Shown: positions 43,315 to 53,659, counted from the first letter of the stretch. The stretch: DNA of 64,000 nucleotides from Candidatus Phytoplasma luffae (GCF_018024475.1 NZ_CP054393.1:558001-622000); one strand, 5' to 3'. Notes: generated from the letters alone by a model not told the origin. Numbers and translations: made by a program.

Positions 43315-44145
43315 TTATGATTCAAAACAATAATAAGCAATAACATTTACTTTGTTTTTTGCTAAATATTCTTTTATTTGTTGATTTTCATCTATATAAA
43401 AGGGTTGTTCTAATAAACATACTTTTTTTAAAACAGATTCTAATCTATTTTGAACTATTTTTTCTACTAATTCTGGTTTTAGAGGTCTATTAATGTTTTT
43501 TTCTTGAACTTGTTTTAAGGAAATATTGTTTTCTTCTTCTATAAATGATTTATCTACTAATTCTTTTTTCAAAAATTTAGGTTTCATTCCTACTATATGA
43601 ACTGGTAAATGTTCTTGGACGTCTTGCGAAAAACCATCTAAATGAACTAAAGAAGATATTTTTCCTCCTTGGTGTTTATAAAAACCAAAACTTTCTTTAT
43701 CTTTTTTATAAACTACTTGAATACGAGATAAAATAATTTGTTCTTTGATAATGAAAGATTTTTCTAAAATTAACTCTTTAATACTTTGCCCTTCGTAACG
43801 ATAATTCAAAAAATCATCTAAATTTTGAACAGAAGAATCAACCTTCAACAAAATATCACCTATTTTGTTATATAAATCCATAAAATTTTGGTTTTTAACA
43901 ACAAAATCTGTTTCCGCTTTTAATTCATACAAAACAGCCTTATTATTTTGAATAAGAATATTAGTCAACCCTTCAAAATTTTCTTTTGTTTTTTTTGTTT
44001 TATAATAACAAAGACTTTTTTCTTTTAATAATTTTGCAGCAGCTTCTAAATCTCCATTAGTTTGTTCTAAAAATTTTTTACAATCAGAAAGTCCTGCTTT
44101 TGTTTTGTTTCTTAATTCTTTAATTAATTCAATTATTATTTTCAT
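43315..44145 (-). CDS. tsf: Translation elongation factor Ts
   Basis: Nucleotide exchange factor for EF-Tu. The N-terminal UBA-like domain has LRNKTKAGLSDCKKFLEQTNGDLE (in the joined motif L-R-x-K-T-x-A-G) and LLKEKSL. The core has ETDFVVKNQNF and IHLDGFSQDVQEHLPVHIVG-like sequence. 276 residues, complete. Start ATG falls in KIIIELIKEL. Confidence 0.95.
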   Translation of the reverse strand: MKIIIELIKELRNKTKAGLSDCKKFLEQTNGDLEAAAKLLKEKSLCYYKTKKTKENFEGLTNILIQNNKAVLYELKAETDFVVKNQNFMDLYNKIGDILLKVDSSVQNLDDFLNYRYEGQSIKELILEKSFIIKEQIILSRIQVVYKKDKESFGFYKHQGGKISSLVHLDGFSQDVQEHLPVHIVGMKPKFLKKELVDKSFIEEENNISLKQVQEKNINRPLKPELVEKIVQNRLESVLKKVCLLEQPFYIDENQQIKEYLAKNKVNVIAYYCFES

Positions 44146-44221
44146 TCTGGATTTAACCTCTTTGTTTCTTTATAAATTAAAAAAATTATTTAACATTTAA
44201 TATATAAAAAGTTTTTTTGAC

Positions 44222-44249
44222 ATAAAAAAAGATGTTATAATAACATCTT
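44222..44249 (-). terminator. Stem-loop between rpsB and tsf
   Basis: On -, AAGATGTTA pairs with TAACATCTT and is followed by T7. It may lower tsf expression relative to rpsB or regulate read-through, as the genes are otherwise co-oriented. Confidence 0.65.
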
Positions 44250-44324
44250 CATTCTGAACAAATAATAAAAATATTTTATCAACGTATAAAAAATTTTAAA
44301 ATTAATTTTTATAATAAATTATGC

Positions 44325-45119
44325 TTAATTTTTAATATTTTCAACACCTTCAGAAACTTCAATATCTTTGATATTTTTCTCTTGAACATTATTATTTTTA
44401 ATATTATTATTTTTTCGTTCTACTTCTATAACCGCATTAGCTATGATAGAAGTTATCAATTTAACACCTTTAATAGCGTCGTTATTAGCAGGAATAACAT
44501 AATCTACTGAATCTGGGTCACAATCACTATCTACAATACCAAAAACTTTAATATTTAATTTACGTGCTTCTTTAATAGCTATAATGTCTTTTTTAACATC
44601 GACTACAAAAATAGCTTCTGGTAAGCGTTCCATATCTTTGATGCCACCTAAAAATTTTTCTAATTTTTCTCTTTTTCTCATTAATGTAATGATTTCTTTT
44701 TTAGGTAATTTTTCCCATAAACCTTGTTCTTCTTGTTTATATAAGTCTTTTAAAAAATTTATTCTTTTAAAAATAGTCGCAAAATTAGTAAAAGTACCAC
44801 CTAACCATCTATGCACAATAAAATATTGTTTAGATCTTTGAGCTTCTTGTTTAACTATTTCTTGAATTTGTTTTTTAGTACCTAAAAATAAAACTTTTCC
44901 GTTATTCGAAACCAATTCTACCATTTTTTTATAAGCTAATTCAACGTGTTCAATTGTTTTCTTTAAATCTATAATATGAATTTTATTTCTAACGATAGGA
45001 ATACCAGTATCACTTGAAGAAAAAAGATAACGTTTCATTTTGTGATGACATTTTCTAGCTGCATGTCCAAAATGAATTCCCGATTCTAATAATTGTTTAA
45101 TAGAAACAACCGATGACAT
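44325..45119 (-). CDS. rpsB: 30S ribosomal protein S2
   Basis: 264 residues: LLESGIHFGHAARKCHHKMK, HIIDLKKTIEHVELAYKKM, HRWLGGTFTNF, LEKFLGGIKDMERLPEAIFVVD and IPANNDAIKGVKLI, each typical of S2. The last 40 residues are an Asn/Lys-rich extension. First gene of the rpsB-tsf-pyrH-frr-cdsA cluster, with AAAAGGAG before ATG. Confidence 0.97.
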   Translation of the reverse strand: MSSVVSIKQLLESGIHFGHAARKCHHKMKRYLFSSSDTGIPIVRNKIHIIDLKKTIEHVELAYKKMVELVSNNGKVLFLGTKKQIQEIVKQEAQRSKQYFIVHRWLGGTFTNFATIFKRINFLKDLYKQEEQGLWEKLPKKEIITLMRKREKLEKFLGGIKDMERLPEAIFVVDVKKDIIAIKEARKLNIKVFGIVDSDCDPDSVDYVIPANNDAIKGVKLITSIIANAVIEVERKNNNIKNNNVQEKNIKDIEVSEGVENIKN

Positions 45120-45294
45120 AAATAAAAATAACTCCTTTTAATTTTTGAAAAAAATCTCAAATAATATCCTAATAATATTTTTTAATATTATTTTTTTAAA
45201 AATTGTTCGAATTTAAAAAACCTAAATCTAAATTATTTTATCATATTTTCTTATTTTTTACAATTGATTATATTTTCAAAATCAAATATAAATA

Positions 45295-45759
45295 TTAATC
45301 ATTGTCAGTGCTACCAAAACCACTTTGACGAATTTTATCCTTTTCTACAAAATCATCCTGAGTTAAAAAAAATTCTTGTAAAATTCCTTGAGCGATTCTT
45401 TCTTTTTTTTGAATAAAAACATTTTCATCAGAAAAATTATATAAAGGGATAAAAATATGACCTTCATTACTTTTATTATTATAATAATCACTGTCAATAA
45501 TACCCACATTATTAGGCATGGTTAATTTTTTTTTCAAAGATAAAGATGAACGAGGATAAATGCATAAAACTTTATTAGAAGCGAAACAAGCTTTAACACC
45601 TGTCGGAACTAATACTATTTCTTTTGGTTTTATAACAATAAAAACCGCAGATTCAAAATCATATCCAGCACTAAAAATAGTCTGTCTTTTTGGTAAATTA
45701 ATGTCTTGTTCTTTATAAGAACTCACGATTTCAAAAAAAAATTTATTTTTCATATTCAT
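45295..45759 (-). CDS. dut: dUTP diphosphatase
   Basis: Hydrolyses dUTP and keeps uracil out of DNA. 154 residues with the trimeric dUTPase motifs: AGYDFES (I), YPRSSLSLK (II), NVGIIDSDYYNN (III), ERIAQGIL (IV) and the glycine-rich end GFGSTDND (V). The gene looks intact, unlike ung at 31849. Confidence 0.93.
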   Translation of the reverse strand: MNMKNKFFFEIVSSYKEQDINLPKRQTIFSAGYDFESAVFIVIKPKEIVLVPTGVKACFASNKVLCIYPRSSLSLKKKLTMPNNVGIIDSDYYNNKSNEGHIFIPLYNFSDENVFIQKKERIAQGILQEFFLTQDDFVEKDKIRQSGFGSTDND

Positions 45760-45777
45760 ATTTTTTAATTACCTTTT

Positions 45778-46713
45778 TTATTTTTTATTTAAATATTTTT
45801 TATAAATATTTCGAGGATGATTATTTATAAATTGTTCTTTTAAAAAAACATCAGAAACATAAGTGTAAATTTGTGTAGTTTTTAAATGAGAATGACCTAA
45901 TAATTCTTGAACCACTCTTAAATCCGCTCCTTTGTTTAATAAAACAGTAGCAAAAGCATGCCTAAAAGCATGAGGATAAACAGAATGTGAAGAACCTATT
46001 TTTTTATTAATTTTATTTAAAATAAATCTAATCCCTTTTTCTGTTAATCCATCTCCTTTATAATTAATTAATAAAAAATTATTTTGCTCATTGATAATTT
46101 TTTTTTTCTTTTTTAATAATTGAATTCTAGTATTTATTAGATAATATTTCAACATTTCAAATAAATTTTTATGTAAAGGGATGAATCTTTCTTTTCTGCC
46201 TTTGCCATAAACTAAAATTTGTTCATCATCTAAATAAATATCATTCACTTTAAGGTTGATCAATTCACTAACTCTCAAACCACAACTATAAAGCAAATCC
46301 AAAATAATATAATTGCGATAACCCAAAGGGTTAGTGATAGAAATAGAATTAAATAATTTTTGAATAAAATTATTTGATAATATTTTAGGTATTTTTTTAG
46401 GTATTTTTTTAAATTTTATTAAAGAAAAAATATTATATTTAAAATGATATCTTTCTATTAAAAAATTATAAAAAGTTTTTAAAGCGGCTATTTTTCTAAT
46501 AATACTCGCCCGAGATAATCCTTTAGAACTTAAATAAGTCAAAAATAAACGTGCTTCTTTTTCTTTCGATAAATTGATAAAATTAAAACACATTTTTTTT
46601 TGTATTAAAAATTTTTTAAATTCTTCTACATCATGAATATAACTAATGATAGTAAAAGAAGAATAATTGCATTCAATTTTTAAAAAGATTTTGAATTCTT
46701 TGATTAAATCCAA
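45778..46713 (-). CDS. Tyrosine recombinase, XerC/XerD type
   Basis: 311 residues. The N-terminal SAM-like domain has IEFFKxFL-type sequence; the catalytic domain shows the first Arg in CGLRVSELINL, Lys in VYGKGRKERFIP, H-x-x-R in PHAFRHAFAT, the second H in LLGHSHLKTTQIYTYV and the nucleophile Tyr at its end. Acts in chromosome dimer resolution; assignment to XerC or XerD is open. It lies 19 bp upstream of dut on the same strand. Confidence 0.9.
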   Translation of the reverse strand: MDLIKEFKIFLKIECNYSSFTIISYIHDVEEFKKFLIQKKMCFNFINLSKEKEARLFLTYLSSKGLSRASIIRKIAALKTFYNFLIERYHFKYNIFSLIKFKKIPKKIPKILSNNFIQKLFNSISITNPLGYRNYIILDLLYSCGLRVSELINLKVNDIYLDDEQILVYGKGRKERFIPLHKNLFEMLKYYLINTRIQLLKKKKKIINEQNNFLLINYKGDGLTEKGIRFILNKINKKIGSSHSVYPHAFRHAFATVLLNKGADLRVVQELLGHSHLKTTQIYTYVSDVFLKEQFINNHPRNIYKKYLNKK

Positions 46714-47250
46714 TTTATCAATAACCTACTTATATATTTATTTTACAAATTTTAAAATAAAGGATTTTTTTAAATTTTTTTTAATTAAATAATTTAAATA
46801 AAATTCAATATTTGATATTATAAATATTTTAACATTATTTTAATTAAAAAAAATTAAAAATAAATACTTAATAAACGAAAGAATCATAATTTAAGATTAT
46901 TTTTATTATAGTTTAGGATGCGAAAAATACTTTTTTAAAAGAAATAAAATCATTTTATATAATTATGTCGTTAATAAATATAATAATTTATATTTTTCTT
47001 AATTTAAATTATAATTCTTTTTTTAGATACTTTTGTTTATTAAATAAAGGCAGCAAATAACGTTGATATATCAACCTATCATTATTTCGTCTTATGTCAT
47101 TTTGGTTATTTAGAATTATTATTATTATTATTATTATTATTTATTTTATTTATTTAAATTGGTTTTTTTTATTAGTATTTTGAAAAAATATAATATCTTT
47201 ACTTTCCTATTTTAATTTAATTCTTTAATTTTATCAATAAATTATTTTTT
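46714..47250. other. AT-rich gap with an ATT microsatellite
   Basis: No gene is recognised. About 47115-47145 contains nine consecutive ATT triplets, a simple repeat prone to length change. The right end is the stop of the truncated gene at 47251. Confidence 0.5.
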
Positions 47251-47566
47251 TTATTTATTAGTCGTTTTAACCTTAGGAATTTGGTTGTGTTTGTATTCTG
47301 GGGCTGGTTTTCCGATTGTTGAGAAATAAGCATTTTTTAAGTCTTGAATGTCGATTGCTTTACAACCACAAGAGTTATGTAAATGTTCTTTTTCTGGTTT
47401 TTTCTTATCTTCAAAAGCTTTTACAATAGCTTCGTTATTTTTGTAGCGTGTTTCGTGTTCTGGATGAATACAAGAAATTTTATTTTCTTCATCAGCGATT
47501 GCACGAGAGATTGATTGGTTCTGAGCTTCTTTAACTAAGTTATCTAATGTACGGTAAACTCTTTTT
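47251..47566 (-). pseudogene. 3' fragment of a gene cut by PMU B
   Basis: 105 codons in one frame on -, ending at TAA 47251 and broken at 47566 where the PMU terminus TGCGC begins. Read from the cut: RVYRTLDNLVKEAQNQSISR, CIHPEHETRYKNN, HLHNSCGCKAIDIQDLKN and GKPAPEYKHNQIPKV. C-x-H and C-x-C pairs suggest metal binding. The codons use more C and G at the third position than nearby genes. Product not recognised. Its 5' part is not found at the other end of B. Confidence 0.6.
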
Positions 47567-47681
47567 TGCGCTGTTCCATTTTTTTGGACATATTTTAATT
47601 TTAAAATTGTTCTTTAAAACTTAAAATTAAGTAGATAATTTCATATCTTTTCAAACTAACAAAGTTGTTTTTAATTAAATT

Positions 47682-47700
47682 AAAAAGTGTCTAAAGTTTT
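47682..47700 (-). repeat. 19-bp direct repeat, tra5 end of PMU B
   Basis: AAAACTTTAGACACTTTTT on -, same orientation as its partner at 63807-63825 near the other end of B. Confidence 0.85.
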
Positions 47701-47905
47701 TTAATAATTTGCTAGTTTCAAAAGATATTTTTTTCAATATTTTACCCTTCCATATATATAGTTAGGTAAAAAAAGTTAAAAAGGTGTCTACAAAATAAAA
47801 AGAAAATAATCTTTTATATAATTTTAATATTTTTCTTAAAAAAAGGGTGCAGAAAAGTAACCTTTTTTATAAGGTTATATTATTTATGTAAATTTAACTA
47901 ATAAT

Positions 47906-48850
47906 TTATCTAAGAGTTTGAAAATATTGTAAAGGGGATAAATTATTTAATTTAGTTAAAAGCCATTTATGATTCCAAAAAGAAGGAAATTGATTAATTA
48001 TTTTTGTGATTTTTGGAATTGTTTTTTGAAATAAAAAAGGATGACGATGATATAAAATACTTTTCATTTGGCCGAACAGATTTTCAATTACTGCGTTATC
48101 ACGTGGAGTGGCTTTGCGGGACATGCTGATTAAAAAACCTTTTTTAGTTAGGATTTGTTGAACTTTTAGAGATTGATAAACTGAACCTTGATCAGAATGA
48201 ATAATACAAGGTTTTTTTAATTTAGGTAATTTTTGGATTGTTTTTAATACTAAATCTTTATTTTGACAATTAGAAGTATGTGAAGCGATAATTTGATTAT
48301 TAAAAGAATCTATAACACAAGAAAAATATAAAAAACCTTGAGGAGTTTTAAAATAAGTAATATCAGTGAATAGTTTTTGTAGGGGTCGAGATGAAATAAA
48401 TTCTTGATTGATTAAGTTAGGTACTATTTTAATTTTATTTTGTAAATTATTTTTATAATGATGTTTATTTTTTTTAATTCTTAACCGACAAAAAATATTT
48501 TTTTCTTTCATAATGAGATAAACTTTTTTCTTAGTAATTGATTCATTGAAAGTTTTTTGGTATAAAACAGTAATTTTATGATGACCGAAAAAATATTCAT
48601 GATTACAACATAAAGCTTCGATTCTTTTTTGTTGCAAAAGGTATTTTTCTTGTTTTAATTTTAATTGTTCTTTAATTTTTAACCAGTAATAATAAGTACT
48701 TCTTTTGATTTGGATAGTTTTTAAAATGGTAGTAAGATTTAAGTTATTTTTAAATTTTTTAACCAAATTAAAAACTATTTTTTTATCAATTTTAGTTATT
48801 TTTTCAATCATTTTTTGCAATAATTTGAATTTTTGTTTTAATTTTTTCAT
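47906..48850 (-). CDS. tra5: IS3-family DDE transposase Tra5, PMU B
   Basis: 314 residues, the same protein as at 7913-8857 (Glu85), with the catalytic D163, D220 and E256. It is about 340 bp from the element terminus. Intact, so B may also be mobile. Confidence 0.93.
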   Translation of the reverse strand: MKKLKQKFKLLQKMIEKITKIDKKIVFNLVKKFKNNLNLTTILKTIQIKRSTYYYWLKIKEQLKLKQEKYLLQQKRIEALCCNHEYFFGHHKITVLYQKTFNESITKKKVYLIMKEKNIFCRLRIKKNKHHYKNNLQNKIKIVPNLINQEFISSRPLQKLFTDITYFKTPQGFLYFSCVIDSFNNQIIASHTSNCQNKDLVLKTIQKLPKLKKPCIIHSDQGSVYQSLKVQQILTKKGFLISMSRKATPRDNAVIENLFGQMKSILYHRHPFLFQKTIPKITKIINQFPSFWNHKWLLTKLNNLSPLQYFQTLR

Positions 48851-49164
48851 TATTAAACACTATTTACCTTATTTTTTTTGATTATATTAATAATTATAAT
48901 TCAAAAAGGTTTTTAAATCAAAAAAATACCATTAATTTGTTTTATTTTTTAGTTTTGCGCTGATGAAATTGGTAAGGTTTGAAAAAAAAGGGGGGCAGCG
49001 CAATGGGGGGATTCTTTATTATTTTTCTTTTTATTATGTATTCTTTTTATTTTTGTTAGCGCTCCAGCGCTTATATTATTTGATTTATATTTTTATAAAC
49101 AATCTTTTTCCAATGGAAAGGGTTTTAAAAAAGAGATGTTATTTATATCGATAATTAATAATGA

Positions 49165-49240
49165 TTTAAAAAAAAGATATATCGACAATATCAAATATCG
49201 AATATCATTATCATTATCGATATAAAATATCAAATATCAC
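49165..49240. promoter_or_regulatory. TATC-rich segment (B)
   Basis: Same motif cluster as at 9180-9240, with one base different in the segment just before it (AATAATGATT instead of AATAATAATT). Keeps its position between tra5 and the 11-bp array. Confidence 0.4.
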
Positions 49241-49279
49241 TTGTTAAATAAGCTTGTTGCAAAAAGGGTTTTTGGGGGC

Positions 49280-49356
49280 AGTAAAGTGTCAGTAAAGTGT
49301 CAGTAAAGTGTCATAAAAGTGTCATAAAAGTGTCATAAAAGTGTCATAAAAGTGTC
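49280..49356 (-). repeat. Tandem array of seven 11-bp units (B)
   Basis: Three AGTAAAGTGTC-type and four ATAAAAGTGTC-type units. One unit shorter than the array at 9287-9374. Confidence 0.9.
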
Positions 49357-49369
49357 ATAAAATTGTTAG

Positions 49370-50005
49370 TTAAATAATTTGTTTTGTTTTAGATATATAT
49401 TTATATTTGGGATGTAATTTTCTGATGCGATATCCTCGTTTATCTTTGGTAATAAAGAATTTAATGTGTTTTAAATCTTCTAAGCGATAATAAATAATAT
49501 TTAAACCTTTTTTATAATTGCTTTTTAAAGGTTTATCATATTTATCTTTTTTATGATTATCTAATTTAAATAATTTTAAAGTATCTAATTTATTGATATT
49601 GATTTTGCTCATTAATTCTTTTATTTGGTTTTTGGTTTCATTTTTATAATTGATTTGGAAAATATTAAATTGATGTTTAAGGGTATTATTTTGAGTTTTA
49701 AGAGGGGTTGAAGGGTTAAGTAATAATTTTGTATTGTCATCTACTTTTATGGCTTTAATTATGTCTATTTTGTATTTTTTAATTTCTTCTAAGATTTTTG
49801 GATCTATAAATAAAGTTTGATTTTTAGGGCGATAATTAGCTTCTTGGTAGGTATTTTTCTTTTTGGAATGATTAATAATGGTGAGGTTAATTAAATCTTC
49901 TTTTAAAGTTTTCAAAAAGTGTTTGATTTGTTCTAAATCAGTGGGAGTATTTTGTTTATTAATTTCACCTCCGATTCTAATTTCTTGATTGGTATTGTTT
50001 TGCAT
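49370..50005 (-). CDS. Conserved PMU protein of unknown function, copy B
   Basis: 211 residues, same as the protein at 23909-24544: soluble, Lys-rich, basic C-terminus. It lies 14 bp from the repeat array and 37 bp after dnaG. Confidence 0.7.
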   Translation of the reverse strand: MQNNTNQEIRIGGEINKQNTPTDLEQIKHFLKTLKEDLINLTIINHSKKKNTYQEANYRPKNQTLFIDPKILEEIKKYKIDIIKAIKVDDNTKLLLNPSTPLKTQNNTLKHQFNIFQINYKNETKNQIKELMSKININKLDTLKLFKLDNHKKDKYDKPLKSNYKKGLNIIYYRLEDLKHIKFFITKDKRGYRIRKLHPKYKYISKTKQII

Positions 50006-50041
50006 TATTTTATTTCTCCTTTTTTTAAATTAATTAATAAA

Positions 50042-51370
50042 TTATTCGTTAATTACTTCTACTTTATCTTTGCCAAAGTAATATATAGCTAAATCTACTA
50101 TTTGTTTCTTTTTGGCCGCTTCGTAAGAAATATATGGGTCTAAGAAACATTTTTGATAAGCTTGGATTCCATATTGTTTAAATAAATCATCGACATCTTT
50201 ACAAGTTTGATTATAAGGTGGTAAAATGTGTCTAATTTCATAGATAATATTTTCTTTTTTTAATTGTTCACCTAATAATTCACTACGTTTTTTTCCTGTT
50301 TCGTCATTGTCTAAGGCAATAATGATTTTAATATTTTCTTTTTTAAGAATGTCTATTTGTGTTTGAGAAAATAATTGTGTGACACAAATTAATCCCACAA
50401 CGTTTTTAATTCCATTTTGCCAACAACTAATGACATCAAAAAAGCCTTCATGAACAATCATAATTTTAGTTTGTTTAATGCAAGGGAATGCTTCAAAGAA
50501 ACGATAACTAAAATGAAAAGTGGGGGTTTGGCTGAAATTATTAAGAGATTGATATTTGGGTTGAAAATAGCTAGTATCGCAAAAATGGTTTTGATAAAAG
50601 TGAAATGTTTTAGCATATCCATTTTCAATCGGGATAATGATAGAACCATGAAAAGTATCATGATAATATTTTTTTCCTTTGAAATTAGTTTTTTCTTTGA
50701 TAAAACCATATTCTACTAATTTATCAATATTAACATTTTTCTTTTTTAAGAAATTGATTAATCTAAAAGATAATGGTTTATTTGATAATGGAGCATAACC
50801 TAATTTAAATTCTTTAATTGTTTCTAAATTTAATTGGCGCTTTTGTGTTAAATAATCTAATCCTATTTTCCTTTCATCATTTTGATTGGATGTTAACAAA
50901 TAATTATAATAATCTCTTATTTGATTAAATAAGGGAGATATTTCTTTGAATAATTGTGTTTTTTTGATATTAATTTCTGTTTCATCTATTGGGTTATGGG
51001 GTTTGGGAGGATGATATTGTAATTTGAAAGGGTTGGAGGATATTGAGGTGTTAGTTTTTTCTTTATTTGTTAAGATTTCAAATTTTTGAGAATGCATAAA
51101 ATTTAAAATCTTTTTGACTGCATCGTTAAAGTTTGTGATTCCACGAATTTCTTTATAAACATCAATAATGTCAAAATCGCGACAACATTTCCAACAGTGA
51201 ATGTTATTGTTATCATTTATATGACAAGTTGTTGGATTTAGACCTTGATGGATGGGACAAGGAAAACGATATTTGCTGTTGAAGTTTGATGGGAGGATGT
51301 TTAATTTTTTTAATAAAACTATCATGGGGAAATTAGTTTTGATGTAGTTAATTTTTTCTTGATTATTCAT
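50042..51370 (-). CDS. dnaG: DNA primase DnaG-like, copy B
   Basis: 442 residues, the same protein as at 22544. The zinc-finger cysteines and the TOPRIM Glu and D-x-D are kept. 12 bp after dnaB. Confidence 0.92.
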   Translation of the reverse strand: MNNQEKINYIKTNFPMIVLLKKLNILPSNFNSKYRFPCPIHQGLNPTTCHINDNNNIHCWKCCRDFDIIDVYKEIRGITNFNDAVKKILNFMHSQKFEILTNKEKTNTSISSNPFKLQYHPPKPHNPIDETEINIKKTQLFKEISPLFNQIRDYYNYLLTSNQNDERKIGLDYLTQKRQLNLETIKEFKLGYAPLSNKPLSFRLINFLKKKNVNIDKLVEYGFIKEKTNFKGKKYYHDTFHGSIIIPIENGYAKTFHFYQNHFCDTSYFQPKYQSLNNFSQTPTFHFSYRFFEAFPCIKQTKIMIVHEGFFDVISCWQNGIKNVVGLICVTQLFSQTQIDILKKENIKIIIALDNDETGKKRSELLGEQLKKENIIYEIRHILPPYNQTCKDVDDLFKQYGIQAYQKCFLDPYISYEAAKKKQIVDLAIYYFGKDKVEVINE

Positions 51371-51381
51371 TTTTTTACTCC

Positions 51382-52863
51382 TTAAAAATCTTCTATTTGG
51401 TAAGGTAAAACATAACCTACTTCTTGAAAAGTTTGAGTTGTCATTTTAAAATGATAGACTAAAGTTTTTTTAGTTCCGCTGCGATTTTTTTTAATATTTA
51501 CTTCAATTATTTTTTGATTATCATTGTCATCAGCTTCTAAATATAGTTGATTTAAGGTTGAAGTATAGATATTTAGGGGTTTGGTGGTATTTTTTTTAAT
51601 ATTTGGGTTAAATTCAGACATAATTAATACTATGTCGGAATTGGTTTCAATTCCGCCAGAGCCTTTTAGTGCGGTGATTTCTGGGGATTTTCCGTTATAA
51701 TTAGAATAAGTATCTCTTGAAAATTGAGATAAAATGATAATGACAATTTTTAATTCGATGGCGATTTCTTTAATTTTGGTCATGATTTCATCAATGGCTA
51801 AACGGTCATTATCCATTTTATTACTCGCTTTTGTGATTTGAAGGTGATCAATGACTACAATTTCTATTTTGGATTCTAAATGAAGACGATACAATAAATC
51901 AACAATATAATTAATATTTTTTTCTTGGTCATAACTAAAAGATAAGTTGATATTAGTAAAAAATTGTTTTGCTTGTATCATCTTTTTCGTATAGTGTTGT
52001 TGTGTGATATTATCAAAATTTTTATCTAAAATAACATCTAAAGGAATTTGAGTTTGATTAGATAATAAACGATTTAGGTTTTCTTCTGAAGTCATTTCAA
52101 AAGAAAAAACCAACATATAAGGATAATGTTGGTTTTCTTGGTATTTAGTTTTGGCTAAATCTAAAAGAAGATTATAGATAAAAGATGTTTTACCTAAACC
52201 AGTATAGCCTCCAATGGTGATGATTTGACCTTTTTTGAACCCTTTAGTGGCTTGGTTTAATCCTTTGAAAGTGTCTGATAAACGATAATATTCTTCTTGG
52301 ATTTTTTGTTTGGAAATGTTGTCGGTTTCAAAGACTTCGGGATAAAGTTTTGTCATTTGGTTCAAGGTTAATAAAGTTTTATCTTTTTTGTTTGGGATAA
52401 GATTAATAAAATTTCTTAATTTATCAAAGATTTCTTGGTAGTATAAATGCTTATGATAAAGATCTTGATTATCAAAAGAAGGGTTGATTGTTTTTATTAA
52501 TTGTTGAAATAAAGTTTCTTGGGTATAAGTATGTTTTAAATTTTCTAAAAGATGTTCATTATGGATATTATTATTGTTTAAAAACATCAAAGATTCATTA
52601 TTAAAATTTTCTTGAGGATAATGAGTTTGAAGATAAGTTAGTAATTCTTTAATAATTGTCTCTTTGGTTTTGATTTTATCCCAAGGATGAGTTGATTTTT
52701 TTTCTAAATATAAATATTTTAAAGCGTTATATATTTTTTGGTGATTGGATTTGGTTAAATATTTAGGGTTGATTATTTGACAATAAAGTTTTAATTTGTT
52801 CCACTCCCCTTTTTCGATGTAATTAATAATTTGAATTAAGGCTTGGTGTTCGTTAGTTAACAT
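51382..52863 (-). CDS. dnaB: Replicative DNA helicase DnaB-like, copy B
   Basis: 493 residues, same as at 21051, with Walker A GGYTGLGKTS and the IVVIDHLQ Walker B. It overlaps the upstream nuclease-like gene by 11 bp. Confidence 0.92.
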   Translation of the reverse strand: MLTNEHQALIQIINYIEKGEWNKLKLYCQIINPKYLTKSNHQKIYNALKYLYLEKKSTHPWDKIKTKETIIKELLTYLQTHYPQENFNNESLMFLNNNNIHNEHLLENLKHTYTQETLFQQLIKTINPSFDNQDLYHKHLYYQEIFDKLRNFINLIPNKKDKTLLTLNQMTKLYPEVFETDNISKQKIQEEYYRLSDTFKGLNQATKGFKKGQIITIGGYTGLGKTSFIYNLLLDLAKTKYQENQHYPYMLVFSFEMTSEENLNRLLSNQTQIPLDVILDKNFDNITQQHYTKKMIQAKQFFTNINLSFSYDQEKNINYIVDLLYRLHLESKIEIVVIDHLQITKASNKMDNDRLAIDEIMTKIKEIAIELKIVIIILSQFSRDTYSNYNGKSPEITALKGSGGIETNSDIVLIMSEFNPNIKKNTTKPLNIYTSTLNQLYLEADDNDNQKIIEVNIKKNRSGTKKTLVYHFKMTTQTFQEVGYVLPYQIEDF

Positions 52864-53482
52864 TTTTATTTAACTCCTTCTTTTTAATTAAATTAATATT
52901 GGGAAAAGTGATGAATTCATTCATTAGTAAGGTTTTTAAGAAGAGATTAGCATTATCAGAAAATAAATTAATTACTTTATTAATTGACTGTACTTTACCG
53001 TTTTTAATTTTATTATTGAGTTTTTGAGTTTCAACTTCATCGTTTGTTAATAAATAATATTCAAAACGAGTGTCTAGTTTTTTTAGTTGTTGTGCTTCAA
53101 TGATGGCTTGTTTGTATCGTTCACGAAGGCAAGTTTTGAAATTGAAGGCGATAATGCGTTTGGTTTGTGTGAATAAAACCAAGTCGAATTTGATGTCGGG
53201 GATGAAAAATAAATATGATTTAGGATATAAACATTTAATTCCTTTATGGTTTAAATAAAGCAAAATCAGGTATTCGTTAATTTTTCCGCGAATTGATTTT
53301 TGGGATTGGGAACAAAAGTTGTTGGTTTCGAAATAATGATTTAATTGAATGTGATTACTTTTCATATATTTATCAATAGTAAGATTCAAAGTTGCTTTGT
53401 TGAAAATAAGCTTTATGATTTGAACTGATTTTGAGTTGGTATTTAATTGGTTGATATTAATAAATTCTTGGTTAGTTAACAT
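52853..53482 (-). CDS. Possible PD-(D/E)XK nuclease-fold protein, copy B
   Basis: 209 residues, same as at 20432-21061, including FDLVLF and FNFKTCLRERYKQ. The strict conservation between copies suggests it is needed by the element or that the copies are recent. Confidence 0.5.
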   Translation of the reverse strand: MLTNQEFININQLNTNSKSVQIIKLIFNKATLNLTIDKYMKSNHIQLNHYFETNNFCSQSQKSIRGKINEYLILLYLNHKGIKCLYPKSYLFFIPDIKFDLVLFTQTKRIIAFNFKTCLRERYKQAIIEAQQLKKLDTRFEYYLLTNDEVETQKLNNKIKNGKVQSINKVINLFSDNANLFLKTLLMNEFITFPNINLIKKKELNKNVN

Positions 53483-53504
53483 TTTTAAATTCCTTTCTAA
53501 ATAA

Positions 53505-53529
53505 AAAAGACCCTTTTTGAGGGTCTTTG
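53505..53529 (-). terminator. Intrinsic terminator after tmk (B)
   Basis: AAAGACCCT pairs with AGGGTCTTT, T-run on -. Same as 20386-20412. Confidence 0.8.
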
Positions 53530-53536
53530 GTTTGTT

Positions 53537-53659
53537 TTAATAGATTTTTTTAGTACGCCAAGTAATAATTCCATCTTTATGAATTGTTTTGATTTTGCCG
53601 TTGCGAAAATAGATATATAAATTACCGTTTTGACATTTTTTCTTTATGATTTTTTTCAT
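53537..53659 (-). CDS. 40-residue basic protein, unknown, copy B
   Basis: Identical to the small protein at 20255-20377, again overlapping the tmk stop as ATGA. Confidence 0.6.
   Translation of the reverse strand: MKKIIKKKCQNGNLYIYFRNGKIKTIHKDGIITWRTKKIY

Noticed and set aside
47113-47147. ATT repeat as a regulatory site
   Set aside because: Simple microsatellite in a gene-free AT-rich gap; nothing links it to a promoter.
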